A stretch of 64,000 bases of DNA. Source: Opitutia bacterium UBA4506 (lineage in GTDB: Bacteria; Verrucomicrobiota; Verrucomicrobiia; Opitutales; Puniceicoccaceae). Made by a program: the position numbers and the translations under genes. Shown here in pieces: positions 31,110 through 40,728 of the stretch (the stretch's first letter is position 1; every line of letters begins with the position of its first letter). The stretch is taken from assembly GCA_002388665.1 (NCBI GenBank), contig DGMY01000025.1, positions 62,001 through 126,000 of the forward strand, written 5' to 3'. The notes below the pieces were generated by a model that saw only the letters and a list, made by a program, of their open reading frames with translations, was not told where the DNA came from and did no database searches.

Positions 31110-32255
31110 ATGAAATACGACTTCACATCTTTCCCTGACCGTAGCGACACTGGCAGCCTCAAATGGGACCGCTACGCCGACAAAGACGTTCTCCCGCTAT
31201 GGGTTGCGGATATGGACTTTCGATCCGCCCCGGAGATCCTCGAGGCTCTTCACCGACGGGTTGATCACAACGTATTTGGGTACACCCTTCCCCATGAGGA
31301 ACCCGTTGAAGCAGTCCTAAATTACTTGAAGACCAAGCACGGTCTCACCGTTCAAAGAGAGGCGCTACTGTTCCTCCCGGGTCTCGTCCCGGCGCTAAAC
31401 CTGGCCGCCCGCGCCTTTTGCCGCGACGGTGCCTCGGTCGTCACCTCAACTCCGGTCTATCCTCCCTTTCTAACGGCTCCGACCAATGCCCGCGTCCCCC
31501 TCCATGACGTTCCCCTCATCCGCAAAGATGGCCGTTGGACAATGGACTTTGACGCTCTGGCGCTGATTGACTCCGGTGGCACTTTTTTCCTCTGCAACCC
31601 ACACAATCCGGTCGGCACCTGCTTCACCGAAACCGAGCTTCGCCGTCTGATCACGCTCTGCCGTGAAAAAGACTGGATACTCTGCTCTGACGAGATTCAT
31701 TGCGACCTCGTCCTCGACGAGACCGCGCGTCACATCCCGACTCTCGCCCTGGCGGATTCTGAGACTGACTCCGTAGCGGCGCTCTATGCTCCCAGTAAAA
31801 CCTACAATTTGCCTGGGCTCGCCTGTGCATTTGCCGTAATCCCCAATCCCCAATTGCGAGCGCGATTCAAACGCGAGATCCAGGGGATCATTACCGAAAT
31901 CAATTGCTTCGGATACGCAGGTTGCACCGCGGCCTACAACGAAGGGGAACCTTGGCGTCAAGAACTCCTCCAGGTCCTTCGTACGAATCGCGGGAAAGTC
32001 TACGATTTCTTCGAAACGCAGTCAGACCGGATCAGCTTCTACCCCATGGAAGCCACTTACCTCGCGTGGTTTGATTGCCGCAAGCTACCGCTGGAGAACC
32101 CGGGGCAGTACTTTGAGGAACACGGCGTTGGACTGTCCGACGGCACTCCTTTTGGCGCTCCCGGATGGCTCCGCCTCAACTTCGGGTGCCCGACCGAACT
32201 GCTCGAAAAGGCGTTGGGCAGACTGCAGAAGGCGTTCGACGCCCTTCCGTCATAG
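31110..32255 (+). CDS. MalY/PatB-type pyridoxal-phosphate C-S lyase
   Basis: The 381-aa protein is a fold-type I PLP enzyme of the MalY/PatB group: LPLWVADMDF near residue 29, NPHNPVG near 166, SDEIHCDLV near 194 and the Schiff-base lysine in APSKTYNLPGL near residue 231. PatB-type enzymes cleave cystathionine or cysteine conjugates to release homocysteine, pyruvate and ammonia. It is divergent from the Amt-phosphatase operon, with 150 bases between. Start at ATG 31110. Confidence 0.88.
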   Translation: MKYDFTSFPDRSDTGSLKWDRYADKDVLPLWVADMDFRSAPEILEALHRRVDHNVFGYTLPHEEPVEAVLNYLKTKHGLTVQREALLFLPGLVPALNLAARAFCRDGASVVTSTPVYPPFLTAPTNARVPLHDVPLIRKDGRWTMDFDALALIDSGGTFFLCNPHNPVGTCFTETELRRLITLCREKDWILCSDEIHCDLVLDETARHIPTLALADSETDSVAALYAPSKTYNLPGLACAFAVIPNPQLRARFKREIQGIITEINCFGYAGCTAAYNEGEPWRQELLQVLRTNRGKVYDFFETQSDRISFYPMEATYLAWFDCRKLPLENPGQYFEEHGVGLSDGTPFGAPGWLRLNFGCPTELLEKALGRLQKAFDALPS

Positions 32256-32451
32256 TCAGGCCAGTCTCCGGACAATCGTACTGTCCATTCCCTGGCTGTC
32301 CCTGCGGCCTTCATCCTGGTGATATGAGCCAAGGGGGGCCCCAGTGAGGCGCCTACGCACGTCGACTTCCTTAGGGAGCGGAGAGAGAGAATCCTTACAG
32401 GCGAGATCGACAGTGGATCTATTCGCGCAGCGTCTCGCTGAACCTAAAGAA

Positions 32452-33201
32452 CTATTCCTCAATCACAGCCGTAGAATTCTCAACGAATTCCCCATCCTGC
32501 ATCGAAAGCGTTACATCACAAAGTTTCGCCAAGTTTTGATTGTGCGTAACCATCAGTACCGCTTGACCGTGCTCGTGGCACAGCTTCCGCAAAAGATCGA
32601 ACACCATTGTCGAATTCCGCACATCCAAATTACCCGTTGGCTCATCCGCAAAAATCACGGCGGGCTCATTGGCCAAGGCCCGTGCAACGGCTACACGCTG
32701 CTGCTCGCCCCCGGATAGTTGGTTGGCCAATCGATGAGCTTTATTTCCCAGCCCGACCTCTTCGAGAAGCATTTGCGCCCGATCGCGCATCTCGCTCTCG
32801 GAGAGTTTCTCGAGTTTACGCATCGGCAACATGATGTTTTCCAATGCGGAGAATTCTGAGAGCAAAAAGTGAAACTGGAAGACGAAACCGATTGAAGAAT
32901 TGCGCACATCGGTTCGAGCCTCATCGGAGGCCTTTGCCATATCTTGTCCGGCAATCCAGATATCACCATCATCCTGGCGATCCAGCAGACCCAGGAGATA
33001 CATCAACGTACTCTTGCCACACCCGGAAGGGCCGACAATTGAGTACATGAGACCGGGATTGAGCTGAAGCTCTACGCCCCTGAGAACGTGAACTTGAGAC
33101 TCCCCTTTACCCAAGTATTTGTGGATGTTCGAACACCGTAGAACAGGGGTAACCTCTTGTTGCTCTAGCTCTTCTTTTTCTTCCAATTCCATAGCTCGCA
33201 C
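32452..33201 (-). CDS. ABC transporter ATP-binding protein (LolD/MacB type)
   Basis: The 249-aa protein has Walker A GPSGCGKST (58-66), Q-loop, signature LSGGEQQRVAVARALA (about 161-176) and Walker B VIFADEPT. This is the ABC-ATPase subfamily that pairs with MacB/LolC permeases to move lipoproteins or substrates across the envelope by mechanotransmission. It is the last gene of the operon with the permease, the adaptor and the TolC-type channel, and follows the permease by three bases. Confidence 0.9.
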   Translation of the reverse strand: MRAMELEEKEELEQQEVTPVLRCSNIHKYLGKGESQVHVLRGVELQLNPGLMYSIVGPSGCGKSTLMYLLGLLDRQDDGDIWIAGQDMAKASDEARTDVRNSSIGFVFQFHFLLSEFSALENIMLPMRKLEKLSESEMRDRAQMLLEEVGLGNKAHRLANQLSGGEQQRVAVARALANEPAVIFADEPTGNLDVRNSTMVFDLLRKLCHEHGQAVLMVTHNQNLAKLCDVTLSMQDGEFVENSTAVIEE

Positions 33202-33204
33202 TCC

Positions 33205-34455
33205 TTATCCGCTGGTTCCCCGAATAATATCGCCCGGCTCAAGACGGGAAGCCCGACGTGCCGGAATGTAGGAGGCCACCATCACAATGACCGCTGCAAT
33301 CACCGATGCGGTTAAATAATGCATCCAGTCCCAGTGAACCACAAAACTGTCTGTCGCGAAGATCCCTCGAATTCGAATTGGAAGCCGGGAAATCCCGTAA
33401 GTACAGAGGGCGGCCAACGAGCATCCCAGAGCCAATCCCATGACCAGGACGGTAAAGCCCTGCCAAAGGAAGATTCGGCCGATGTCCCGCCGATGATATC
33501 CCATGGAACGAAGGATCGCGATCTCCTTGGTCTTCTCCATCACGATCATGACGAGAGTATTGAACATCCCCAGACCCGAAATCAAAATGATACTCGAAAC
33601 TGTTAGACCCGAAGAGACCCGGAGAGCACGAAAGACCTGCAACCAGGTTTTCTCCCGCTCCTGCCAGCTCATGGAACCGTGCCAGACGACCCGTTCAATT
33701 CGTTCAGCCACCTCAGGTGCGCGCTCATAGTCCAGGAGAGTTGCCTGGATATACGACACACCAAAAGGCTTCTTCAAAAGGGTACGCGAGGCAGGAAGGT
33801 GAAGAAAGACCCGCTCCTTGTCGACCTGTTCAATACCGGTCTCAAAGATCCCCGAGACCCGGAAACGCATGTTTTCGCCGCTCGCATCGAGAAGAACCGG
33901 ATCCCCCACATCGAGCATCATTCGACGGGCCAACCGCGAACCTACAAGGATCCCGTAAGGGTTGTCCCGGAAACTATCCAAATCCCCGTAGACAATCTGA
34001 GTACCGAGATCGGACACATTCAGGAAGCGTTCGAGGACCACACCATAGGGTTTGCAGTACATCTCTCTGAAATTGCCTTTGATCTGAGCTGAACCACGCA
34101 GGACTTCGGCCACGGAGACCACCTCGGCGAAGCGCTGTACCGCGTCCATCACATCGTCCGGGTATTCCACGCCTTCGACGTAATCGACCCCATCTTCCAT
34201 CGAGATTTGAAAACCAGTTCCGCCCTCGACCTCCATCGAACGCATCGTCTGCTGGATCTTGTCTTCGACCCGCAAGGCGCCATTCACCCCGAGCATTGTC
34301 CGGATAAAGAACTGCTCAAATCCGGAGGTTTGGGCCTGGGTCACAATGAAAAATGCAACGCCAAAGACAATCCCGATCAAACTCATGATCATGGACCGCT
34401 TTCTCGAGAGAAGAAAGCGGACCGCGATCAGAAAATTCGTTGAAGCACCAAGCAT
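33205..34455 (-). CDS. ABC transporter permease (MacB/LolC-type, FtsX family)
   Basis: The 416-aa protein has one N-terminal transmembrane helix (about 21-40), a large periplasmic domain (about 45-285) and three C-terminal helices (about 290-405), the MacB/LolCE topology. Unlike MacB proper, the ATPase is encoded separately. Adjacent genes for a HlyD-like adaptor and a TolC-type channel indicate a tripartite exporter. The substrate cannot be deduced from sequence. Confidence 0.87.
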   Translation of the reverse strand: MLGASTNFLIAVRFLLSRKRSMIMSLIGIVFGVAFFIVTQAQTSGFEQFFIRTMLGVNGALRVEDKIQQTMRSMEVEGGTGFQISMEDGVDYVEGVEYPDDVMDAVQRFAEVVSVAEVLRGSAQIKGNFREMYCKPYGVVLERFLNVSDLGTQIVYGDLDSFRDNPYGILVGSRLARRMMLDVGDPVLLDASGENMRFRVSGIFETGIEQVDKERVFLHLPASRTLLKKPFGVSYIQATLLDYERAPEVAERIERVVWHGSMSWQEREKTWLQVFRALRVSSGLTVSSIILISGLGMFNTLVMIVMEKTKEIAILRSMGYHRRDIGRIFLWQGFTVLVMGLALGCSLAALCTYGISRLPIRIRGIFATDSFVVHWDWMHYLTASVIAAVIVMVASYIPARRASRLEPGDIIRGTSG

Positions 34456-34475
34456 GTATGTGTCTCCGGTCCGAA

Positions 34476-35609
34476 TCAGTCGCCTGAACCCGCAAGCGAC
34501 ACTTGGTCACCATCGCGGAAGCGGTCGATCTCGTCGGCGATCACCAGTTCACCCTCTTCTAGATTCTCAAGAATTTCCGCTTGGTTCAAACCGAGGAAAC
34601 CACTGCGCACCTGCCGCAATTCAACGACTCCGTCATTCACGACGTAGACAAAGTTACCGAAAAGAGCTCTACGCGGAACGAGAAGTGTATCTTCCCGGCG
34701 ATTCTTGATAATACTGACCTCTCCGGTTAGACCGGAACGCAGGAGCTCCTCCCCTTCAGCCAGTTGTAGGTACACTGTGTATTGTTGGGTCTCGGGGTCC
34801 GCATTCGGAAGGACCTTTTCCACCTCGGCCTGGAATATACGATCACCAAAAGCGAGGAAGCGGATACGAGCTGGATGCCCAATTTGGATCCCGGCAAAAT
34901 TCTCTTCGTTCACCTTGGCCTCAACCAAAAGTTCATCGCTGTAAATGGTAGCGAGGGAAGTTCTCACGCCGACCAACTCACCCGGCCATGCAAAAATGCG
35001 GGTAACGATCCCGGAAACCGGGGCAACCACGGTGGTCTTTTCTAGCGTGCGCTGCCACTCCTTCAACTGGATCTCCATCTGGCGGAGCTGGTTATCATCA
35101 GAAATCTTTTGCTCCTCCTGACTTTCCAACAGGAGCTGAAAACTCTCGCGCTGGCGCGCGATTTCGAGCTGGGAGAGATTCCCCTCTCGAAACAGCCGTT
35201 CCGCATTGTCGAGGTCATCCTTCGCCTGCTGTAACGCGATACGCTCCTGTCCACGGAGAACGATCTTTTTCTTAAAGGCCTCATAGTTTGCCTTGAAGGA
35301 CTCGTACTGAAGGCGCAGATCGGTAGGATCGATCTCGATTAGGATGTCGCCTTCTTCGATACGTTTACCGAGCTCCAAAGAGCTGCTAAGAATCCGGCCG
35401 CTCACCTCTGTCGTCAGGGTAAGGCTGTAGGCTGGATTAACGGTCAAACTCCCTGGTACCGCATCGAGCGCGACACCGCGTGTCACTGGTGCAACTGAAG
35501 CTTTGGGCTGCAGGCCAGTCATAAAGAAGTAAACTACGCCGGCAATAATACCTAGCGGCAGTACAACTTTTAGGAAGAGGGATATGAATGGATTAGATTT
35601 CTTGGCCAA
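34476..35609 (-). CDS. HlyD/MacA-family periplasmic adaptor protein
   Basis: The 377-aa protein has an N-terminal membrane anchor (about residues 8-29), a lipoyl/hairpin part with a coiled coil at about 105-185, a beta-barrel domain and membrane-proximal domain (residues 190-370). The motif VVAPVSGIVTRIFAWPGE (about 198-215) is typical. Adaptors connect the inner-membrane permease to the TolC channel. It sits between the TolC-type gene and the permease, in the usual order. Confidence 0.88.
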   Translation of the reverse strand: MAKKSNPFISLFLKVVLPLGIIAGVVYFFMTGLQPKASVAPVTRGVALDAVPGSLTVNPAYSLTLTTEVSGRILSSSLELGKRIEEGDILIEIDPTDLRLQYESFKANYEAFKKKIVLRGQERIALQQAKDDLDNAERLFREGNLSQLEIARQRESFQLLLESQEEQKISDDNQLRQMEIQLKEWQRTLEKTTVVAPVSGIVTRIFAWPGELVGVRTSLATIYSDELLVEAKVNEENFAGIQIGHPARIRFLAFGDRIFQAEVEKVLPNADPETQQYTVYLQLAEGEELLRSGLTGEVSIIKNRREDTLLVPRRALFGNFVYVVNDGVVELRQVRSGFLGLNQAEILENLEEGELVIADEIDRFRDGDQVSLAGSGD

Positions 35610-35687
35610 TGGATTGTCCTGGTTGAAAAACAGAAGACGGACGGAATCTACATTCCGTTCAAACTTTTTGGAAAAGACCGGGTTGAA

Positions 35688-37085
35688 TTAAACGTCAGTT
35701 TCCTGGAAATCCAAGAAATCGACAGCCCGGTCAGCGTTCAGGACAACGAGATAGTCGGCCACTGCTTGCAGCAATGAAGCACGAGCGATGTGAAGTGCAA
35801 ACTCGTCTGCATAAAATTCTGCTTGGGTTTGACGATACTCGTTGCTGGAGACCCGCCCTTCACCGAATTCCTTCTTCACACGAGAGTAGATTCTTGAATC
35901 GAGCTCGAAACGGCGCTCGACCAAACGTTGCTTGCGGATCATCACCATCAAGTCGTTCATCATGGTATTCCGCTCCTCTTCGAGGATCTCGATGTTGGTA
36001 CGAATCTGATTTTCCAAACGACGTTTCTGCAGAAGATTGATCCGGCGACTGGCCTGGGTGGCAAAACCGTCAAAAACGTTCCAGCTCACGGACAGACCCG
36101 CGAACCAACGGATAGTATCCACATCATTGGCCGTAGAAGTGTTCACCGGAGCCTGGCTGACGCTGGCACTAAAGCTGACGTTCGGACGCTGGCGGGATTT
36201 GATAATAGTCGAATCAAGATCGACCTTCTCCAGCGTGTTTCGGTTCAACTGAATATTGAAAGTTTCTTCGACCCACGTTGGAGCGACCTCGTCACCGACC
36301 AGCTCAGCTTCGAGGGCGTCGAGATTGATGGGGGCCACTCCCGACGGGATCACTGGATCTTCTTTCACACCGCTGATGCGCTTAAAGCTAGCGATCGTCT
36401 CGTTGCGCTCGTCCTCGAGTTCTTCGATTTCGATCAGAGAATTGTCCAATTCGATCAGGTAAGAAAGGTATTCTTCCTCGGACAGACGACCCGCACGGTA
36501 ATCCGACTCACGGCGGGCAAGGCTAGTTTCCAAATTATTCCGCCTAATACGGAGATTCCGCAACTGCATCTCGTTAAGAATCAGCTCCAAATATTGGTCA
36601 CGAAGTCTTTGAACCGTTGCTTGAAACTGCTCTTTGGTTTCGAGAAGGCTGCTCTCGAAGTCAATTTCGCCTTGGTTCACACCCGCTTCAACGGCACCCC
36701 AGAAATAGAGCGGACGGCTCAAACCGACCGAAACCGACCCGGACATACTCCCGTCATTTTCCTCACCGGAACGCTGGGTAAAGCGATAACCCAAGTTACC
36801 TCCGACACCCAGACTGGGGTAGTAACGCGAACGGGCGATACGCAGGCGCTGCTGCGCGACCTCACGATCAATCCCCACTCGGACGAGCTCTGGAGCGGAG
36901 CGCCCCGCTTTTTCAAGAATCTGCCGAAGGCCCGGATAATAATCCTCAGGCAAAGGCAAGTCGGTCATCCGCAGCGTCGATCCCTCTGCCGTTGCCACAC
37001 CCTCCTCTTGGGCGTGAAGCAAACCGACGGGCAGCGCGAGCAAAAGAAAAGGGAGAACCCTCGGAAAGAGTTTGGTAACCGTCAT
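35688..37085 (-). CDS. TolC-family outer membrane efflux channel
   Basis: The 465-aa protein has a signal peptide (about residues 1-25) and two TolC repeats rich in helices, with the YxxGxxS-type segment QRDYRAGRLSEEEYLSY counterpart (ESDYRAGRLSEEEYLS) and LSVSWNVFDGFATQAS. TolC proteins form a trimeric tunnel that spans the outer membrane and periplasm. First gene of the operon with the HlyD-like adaptor and MacB-like ABC genes; 78 bases separate it from the adaptor. Confidence 0.88.
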   Translation of the reverse strand: MTVTKLFPRVLPFLLLALPVGLLHAQEEGVATAEGSTLRMTDLPLPEDYYPGLRQILEKAGRSAPELVRVGIDREVAQQRLRIARSRYYPSLGVGGNLGYRFTQRSGEENDGSMSGSVSVGLSRPLYFWGAVEAGVNQGEIDFESSLLETKEQFQATVQRLRDQYLELILNEMQLRNLRIRRNNLETSLARRESDYRAGRLSEEEYLSYLIELDNSLIEIEELEDERNETIASFKRISGVKEDPVIPSGVAPINLDALEAELVGDEVAPTWVEETFNIQLNRNTLEKVDLDSTIIKSRQRPNVSFSASVSQAPVNTSTANDVDTIRWFAGLSVSWNVFDGFATQASRRINLLQKRRLENQIRTNIEILEEERNTMMNDLMVMIRKQRLVERRFELDSRIYSRVKKEFGEGRVSSNEYRQTQAEFYADEFALHIARASLLQAVADYLVVLNADRAVDFLDFQETDV

Positions 37086-37285
37086 AGAAAATCAAGAAAG
37101 AGTCTGGAGTCATTCGCTTCAACCAAAATCAACCGAAATTTCGGCGGGAAGGAAAAAGAATGCACCGGAGAAGCCGCAAAAGTGTCCGATTTCAAGGAAG
37201 CATCGCCGGAACCCCGATCACGAAGCGACCAGCTCCGATCCCGGTTACACCGTTTGCCGCCAAGGGCTACCAGTGCGCTATCGGC

Positions 37286-38359
37286 TCACACCTTGGTGCC
37301 GATTCGTTGCCGTTGGTACTTTTGCGAGGCGATATCTTCGCACCATTCGCGATTTTCCAAATACCAGAGAATTGTTTTGCGAATTCCGGTCTCAAAAGTT
37401 TCCGCCGGAGTCCAACCGAGTTCGGTTTCGATTTTGGTCGCATCAATCGCGTAGCGACGGTCGTGCCCCGGACGGTCCGTCACAAACTTCTTCAAATCCT
37501 TGTAGGTCGAACCGTCTTCCCTTGGATCTTCTTCATCGAGGAAGGAACAAATCTGATCAACGATCTCGATATTGGGCCGCTCGCATTTACCACCGATATT
37601 GTAAGTTTCCCCGACTCGACCGCGCTGAAGCACTTCATAGATCGCCGAACAGTGATCCTCCACGTAGAGCCAGTCCCGAATGTTCATACCATCCCCGTAG
37701 ATGGGAAGGTCCTTCCCTTCCAGGGCATTGAGAATCATCAGCGGGATGAGTTTCTCGGGGAACTGAAACGGACCATAATTGTTTGAGCAATTAGTCGTCA
37801 CCACTGGCAAACCGTAGGTGTGATGGTAGGCGCGGACGATATGATCGCTCGCAGCCTTCGACGCCGAGTAGGGACTGTTCGGGCGATGAGGATTCTCTTC
37901 GCTAAAGGCGGGATCTTCGGGCAAGAGAGATCCGTACACTTCGTCAGTCGAAACGTGGAGGAAGCGGAATGCGCTAGCCTCCTCAGCCGAGAGCTCTTTC
38001 CAGTATTTACGAACCGCTTGAAGGAGCCGCAAAGTTCCCGTGACATTTGTATCGAAAAATGGTTCCGGGGAATCGATGGAGCGATCGACGTGAGATTCAG
38101 CCGCAAAATTAACGACCGCGGAGATCGAGTATCCATCGAGCAAGCGGGACACACCGTCCTCGTCACCGATACTGCCCTCGACCATGACGTACCGGGAGTC
38201 CTCTGCAAAATCGGCGAGATTCGCCGGATTCCCCGCATAGGTCAACGCGTCGAGATTGACGACGATGCCATCGAACTGACCATCTGCCAGTAGGTATCGA
38301 ACAAAATTGGAGCCGATGAAACCACATCCACCGGTGACAAGTATCGCTTGCTTACTCAT
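37286..38359 (-). CDS. rmlB: dTDP-glucose 4,6-dehydratase
   Basis: The 357-aa protein is an extended short-chain dehydrogenase with NAD-binding GGCGFIG at 10-16, active-site STDEVYG near residue 136 and YSASKAASDH near residue 161. It converts dTDP-glucose to dTDP-4-keto-6-deoxyglucose for dTDP-rhamnose and related sugars used in cell-surface polysaccharides. No rmlA, rmlC or rmlD lies in the window. It is followed by pyrD upstream in a separate minus-strand unit. Confidence 0.92.
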   Translation of the reverse strand: MSKQAILVTGGCGFIGSNFVRYLLADGQFDGIVVNLDALTYAGNPANLADFAEDSRYVMVEGSIGDEDGVSRLLDGYSISAVVNFAAESHVDRSIDSPEPFFDTNVTGTLRLLQAVRKYWKELSAEEASAFRFLHVSTDEVYGSLLPEDPAFSEENPHRPNSPYSASKAASDHIVRAYHHTYGLPVVTTNCSNNYGPFQFPEKLIPLMILNALEGKDLPIYGDGMNIRDWLYVEDHCSAIYEVLQRGRVGETYNIGGKCERPNIEIVDQICSFLDEEDPREDGSTYKDLKKFVTDRPGHDRRYAIDATKIETELGWTPAETFETGIRKTILWYLENREWCEDIASQKYQRQRIGTKV

Positions 38360-38443
38360 GAACCCAAGATCCTATTGCCCCACACCAGTGGAAAGGCAAG
38401 TGTTTACGAGTCCTCCGCGCCAACCGTGCACCCCGGCAGGGCT

Positions 38444-39487
38444 CTATTCCGCGTAAAATCGCAGCGAGCGGGCGAGCGTGCGGGCGAAAAAGGGGCCGCG
38501 ATAGATCCAACCGGTATAGAGCTGAACGAGATGAGCGCCCGCGTCCAACTTCTCGGCAGCGGAGGCCGAGTCACAAATTCCGCCGACTCCGATGAGCGGC
38601 ATCTTTCCACCGGTTTCGCGGGAGAGGAATCGGATAATCTCGGTCGAGCGATTTCGCACAGGGGCCCCGGAGAGACCGCCGCGCTCGTACTCAACTCCGG
38701 CGGGGAGAGTCTCGCGACCGATGGTCGTATTGGTTGCGACGATCCCAGACACCCCACTCTCCTCGACAACTTGAATAATCTCGCCGATTTGATGAAAACT
38801 CAGATCGGGAGCAATTTTGAGAAAAATTGGAACGGCGCCGGAATCACGCTCACGATTGCGACGCTCCAGCTCACCTAAAATTTCAAGCAGCCGTCCCTTC
38901 TCCTGCAACTCGCGAAGACCCTCCGTATTCGGGCTACTGACGTTCACCGTGAAATAGTCGGCCAAATCGTGCAAGTGCTCGAAACAAGCCAGATAGTCAT
39001 TTGCCGCTTCATCGAGGGCCGTATTCTTGTTTTTGCCAATATTCACCCCGACCGGACAAATGCGTTTGCCGGGTGCCGGCAATCGGCGCAACCGCTTGGC
39101 CATCGCCTCCATCCCCCCGTTGTTGAAACCCATCCGATTGACAATGGCTTCATGCTCGGGGTACCGGAACAGTCGAGGCTGCGGATTACCCGGCTGAGAT
39201 TTGGGAGTGACCGTGCCCACCTCGACATGACCAAACCCCAGAGCGGCCGCGGCCGGAACAAACTCGGCATCCTTATCCATCCCCGCAGCCAAACCGACGT
39301 GATTCGGGAAAGTGAGCCCCGCCAATTCTACAGATCTGCCCCGCCCCTGGTTGGCACTGGCCAGCAACCGGCACACCGGCTGAAGCAGGCTGAGGGACTG
39401 GAGAAAATTCCGCCCATATTCGTGAGCACGCTCCGGTCCGAGGCGGAAAAATAGAGGGCGCAATACCTTTTCGTAAAATAGATCCAT
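38444..39487 (-). CDS. pyrD: Dihydroorotate dehydrogenase (quinone), class 2
   Basis: The 347-aa enzyme oxidises dihydroorotate to orotate in pyrimidine synthesis, passing electrons to quinone through FMN. Diagnostic segments are GLAAGMDKDAE (about 66-76), GVNIGKNKNT (about 139-148), NVSSPNT (about 178-184) with the catalytic Ser region and GLSGAPVRNRST near 269. The N-terminal helices, characteristic of class 2 enzymes, are membrane-associated. Start ATG at 39487; 102 bases separate it from the divergent acidic-protein gene. Confidence 0.92.
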   Translation of the reverse strand: MDLFYEKVLRPLFFRLGPERAHEYGRNFLQSLSLLQPVCRLLASANQGRGRSVELAGLTFPNHVGLAAGMDKDAEFVPAAAALGFGHVEVGTVTPKSQPGNPQPRLFRYPEHEAIVNRMGFNNGGMEAMAKRLRRLPAPGKRICPVGVNIGKNKNTALDEAANDYLACFEHLHDLADYFTVNVSSPNTEGLRELQEKGRLLEILGELERRNRERDSGAVPIFLKIAPDLSFHQIGEIIQVVEESGVSGIVATNTTIGRETLPAGVEYERGGLSGAPVRNRSTEIIRFLSRETGGKMPLIGVGGICDSASAAEKLDAGAHLVQLYTGWIYRGPFFARTLARSLRFYAE

Positions 39488-39589
39488 GAGCTGTAGAACT
39501 GACGTTCGCCTCCATCCGACTCGTAAAAATTAACGACCGCAAACACTTTTGGTTTGCATCCGACATAATTTTGCGGCGTCGAGTGGTTA

Positions 39590-40321
39590 ATGTCACAGGC
39601 AAACCCTAAACTAAATTGGTGCATTGCACGTCTCGGTTCTGATGTAAATTGGTGGGTCGAAGAGATCAGCGACGCCATCCACTGGGACGTGGACGGGCTC
39701 GGAATTATCGATCCACGCCAGGTCGCCTACGTGGTCGACCTCCTCGAACCGCTTCAGGAATACAATCTGGACCCTCAACTCTTCGAGAACGCGTTCTTCG
39801 GCTTTGCCATCGACAAAGAACTGAAGGACGGCCAGGTCCGCCTCGCTCGGACGAAAGGCTCTTTGCTGGAGGCCGACGAGCCTCTCTTCGCACTTCCTGA
39901 CGTAATCGACGAAGAAAAAGGGCCCTACGCCGATTTCATCGAGCACGTCACCCGCCTCCGGGTACGCATGCTCAATGATCTCATCGAGTTCAGCCAGAAG
40001 CTGACCGTTGAGGAGCTCGAAGAAGAGATCCGCGAGCAACAGAACAGCGACCTGCTCGAAGGCCGCGCCACTCACTTTTTCCAAGAGATCACCTCCATCC
40101 TTGAGTACGTGCCCGACGGCTACGAACTGGAGGCTGACGAAGAGCGGAAGGCTCAAACGGAGGAAGACGTTGTCGAAGAAGAATTCCAAGACCTCGATAG
40201 CGAGGAGGACGAAACCCTCGAAGAAGACGACACCATGAAATGGGACGAGGACGATGAGGATGAGGATGAAGACGAGGAATCCGAAGACGGCGCCGAAAAG
40301 AAGAAGCCGGAAGATTCCTAA
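39590..40321 (+). CDS. Acidic C-terminal-tailed protein, unknown
   Basis: The 243-aa protein has a globular N-terminal part (residues 1-185) and a highly acidic, low-complexity tail (about 190-243) composed almost only of Glu, Asp and a few Lys. Such tails often bind basic proteins or nucleic acid-binding partners. No family is recognised. The gene is eight bases before the degenerate PIN gene and divergent from pyrD, so the two probably form an operon. Confidence 0.6.
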   Translation: MSQANPKLNWCIARLGSDVNWWVEEISDAIHWDVDGLGIIDPRQVAYVVDLLEPLQEYNLDPQLFENAFFGFAIDKELKDGQVRLARTKGSLLEADEPLFALPDVIDEEKGPYADFIEHVTRLRVRMLNDLIEFSQKLTVEELEEEIREQQNSDLLEGRATHFFQEITSILEYVPDGYELEADEERKAQTEEDVVEEEFQDLDSEEDETLEEDDTMKWDEDDEDEDEDEESEDGAEKKKPEDS

Positions 40322-40329
40322 GGGACCCT

Positions 40330-40722
40330 ATGGATTATCTTGCTGATATCGATTTCGTCGAAAGCCTGCTCAAGGAATCTCTCGATGGCAATGTAGGACC
40401 GGCCCGTCGCTTCGCTGAAGCCAACAGCCGCTCCTCATTCGCCGTCAGTGTTCCGACCAGCATCCGCCTTCTTGCCTCCGCCGGTGCCGACGACGAGGAA
40501 ATCGTCGAACGGTTTATGAATGCCTTTCCCGTAATATCCTTCGACCAGTCCCTCATGGCCCGTACAGCGGCGGTTTTTCGGGCACATGATATTCCTCTGG
40601 AGACGGCGATCGAGGGAGCTATCGCCATCATTCACGAATTGAAAATCCTTACCGGAACGCCCTCCCGGTACAAGGCGCTTCCGGGAATCACGATCACCAA
40701 CTTCCGCGACGAAGACAGCTAA
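40330..40722 (+). CDS. Degenerate PIN-domain-like protein
   Basis: The 130-aa protein follows the VapC/PIN layout: a beginning LADIDFVESLL (Asp6 at the first acidic site), a central helix bundle, FPVISFDQSLMARTAAVFR, and an end PGITITNF like the VapC terminal strand. Of the four PIN acidic residues only the first is evident; the later Glu/Asp sites are not clearly present, so ribonuclease activity is doubtful. No antitoxin-like gene adjoins unless the upstream acidic protein serves that role. The PIN assignment is by pattern. Confidence 0.5.
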   Translation: MDYLADIDFVESLLKESLDGNVGPARRFAEANSRSSFAVSVPTSIRLLASAGADDEEIVERFMNAFPVISFDQSLMARTAAVFRAHDIPLETAIEGAIAIIHELKILTGTPSRYKALPGITITNFRDEDS

Positions 40723-40728
40723 GCGCTG

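Noticed and set aside
35928..37454. Plus-strand frame of 508 codons across the TolC-type gene
   Set aside because: Lies opposite a well-supported TolC-family gene and has no domain pattern.
37160..38293. Open frames on the plus strand over the rmlB gene
   Set aside because: Shadows of the minus-strand rmlB gene, which has all active-site motifs.
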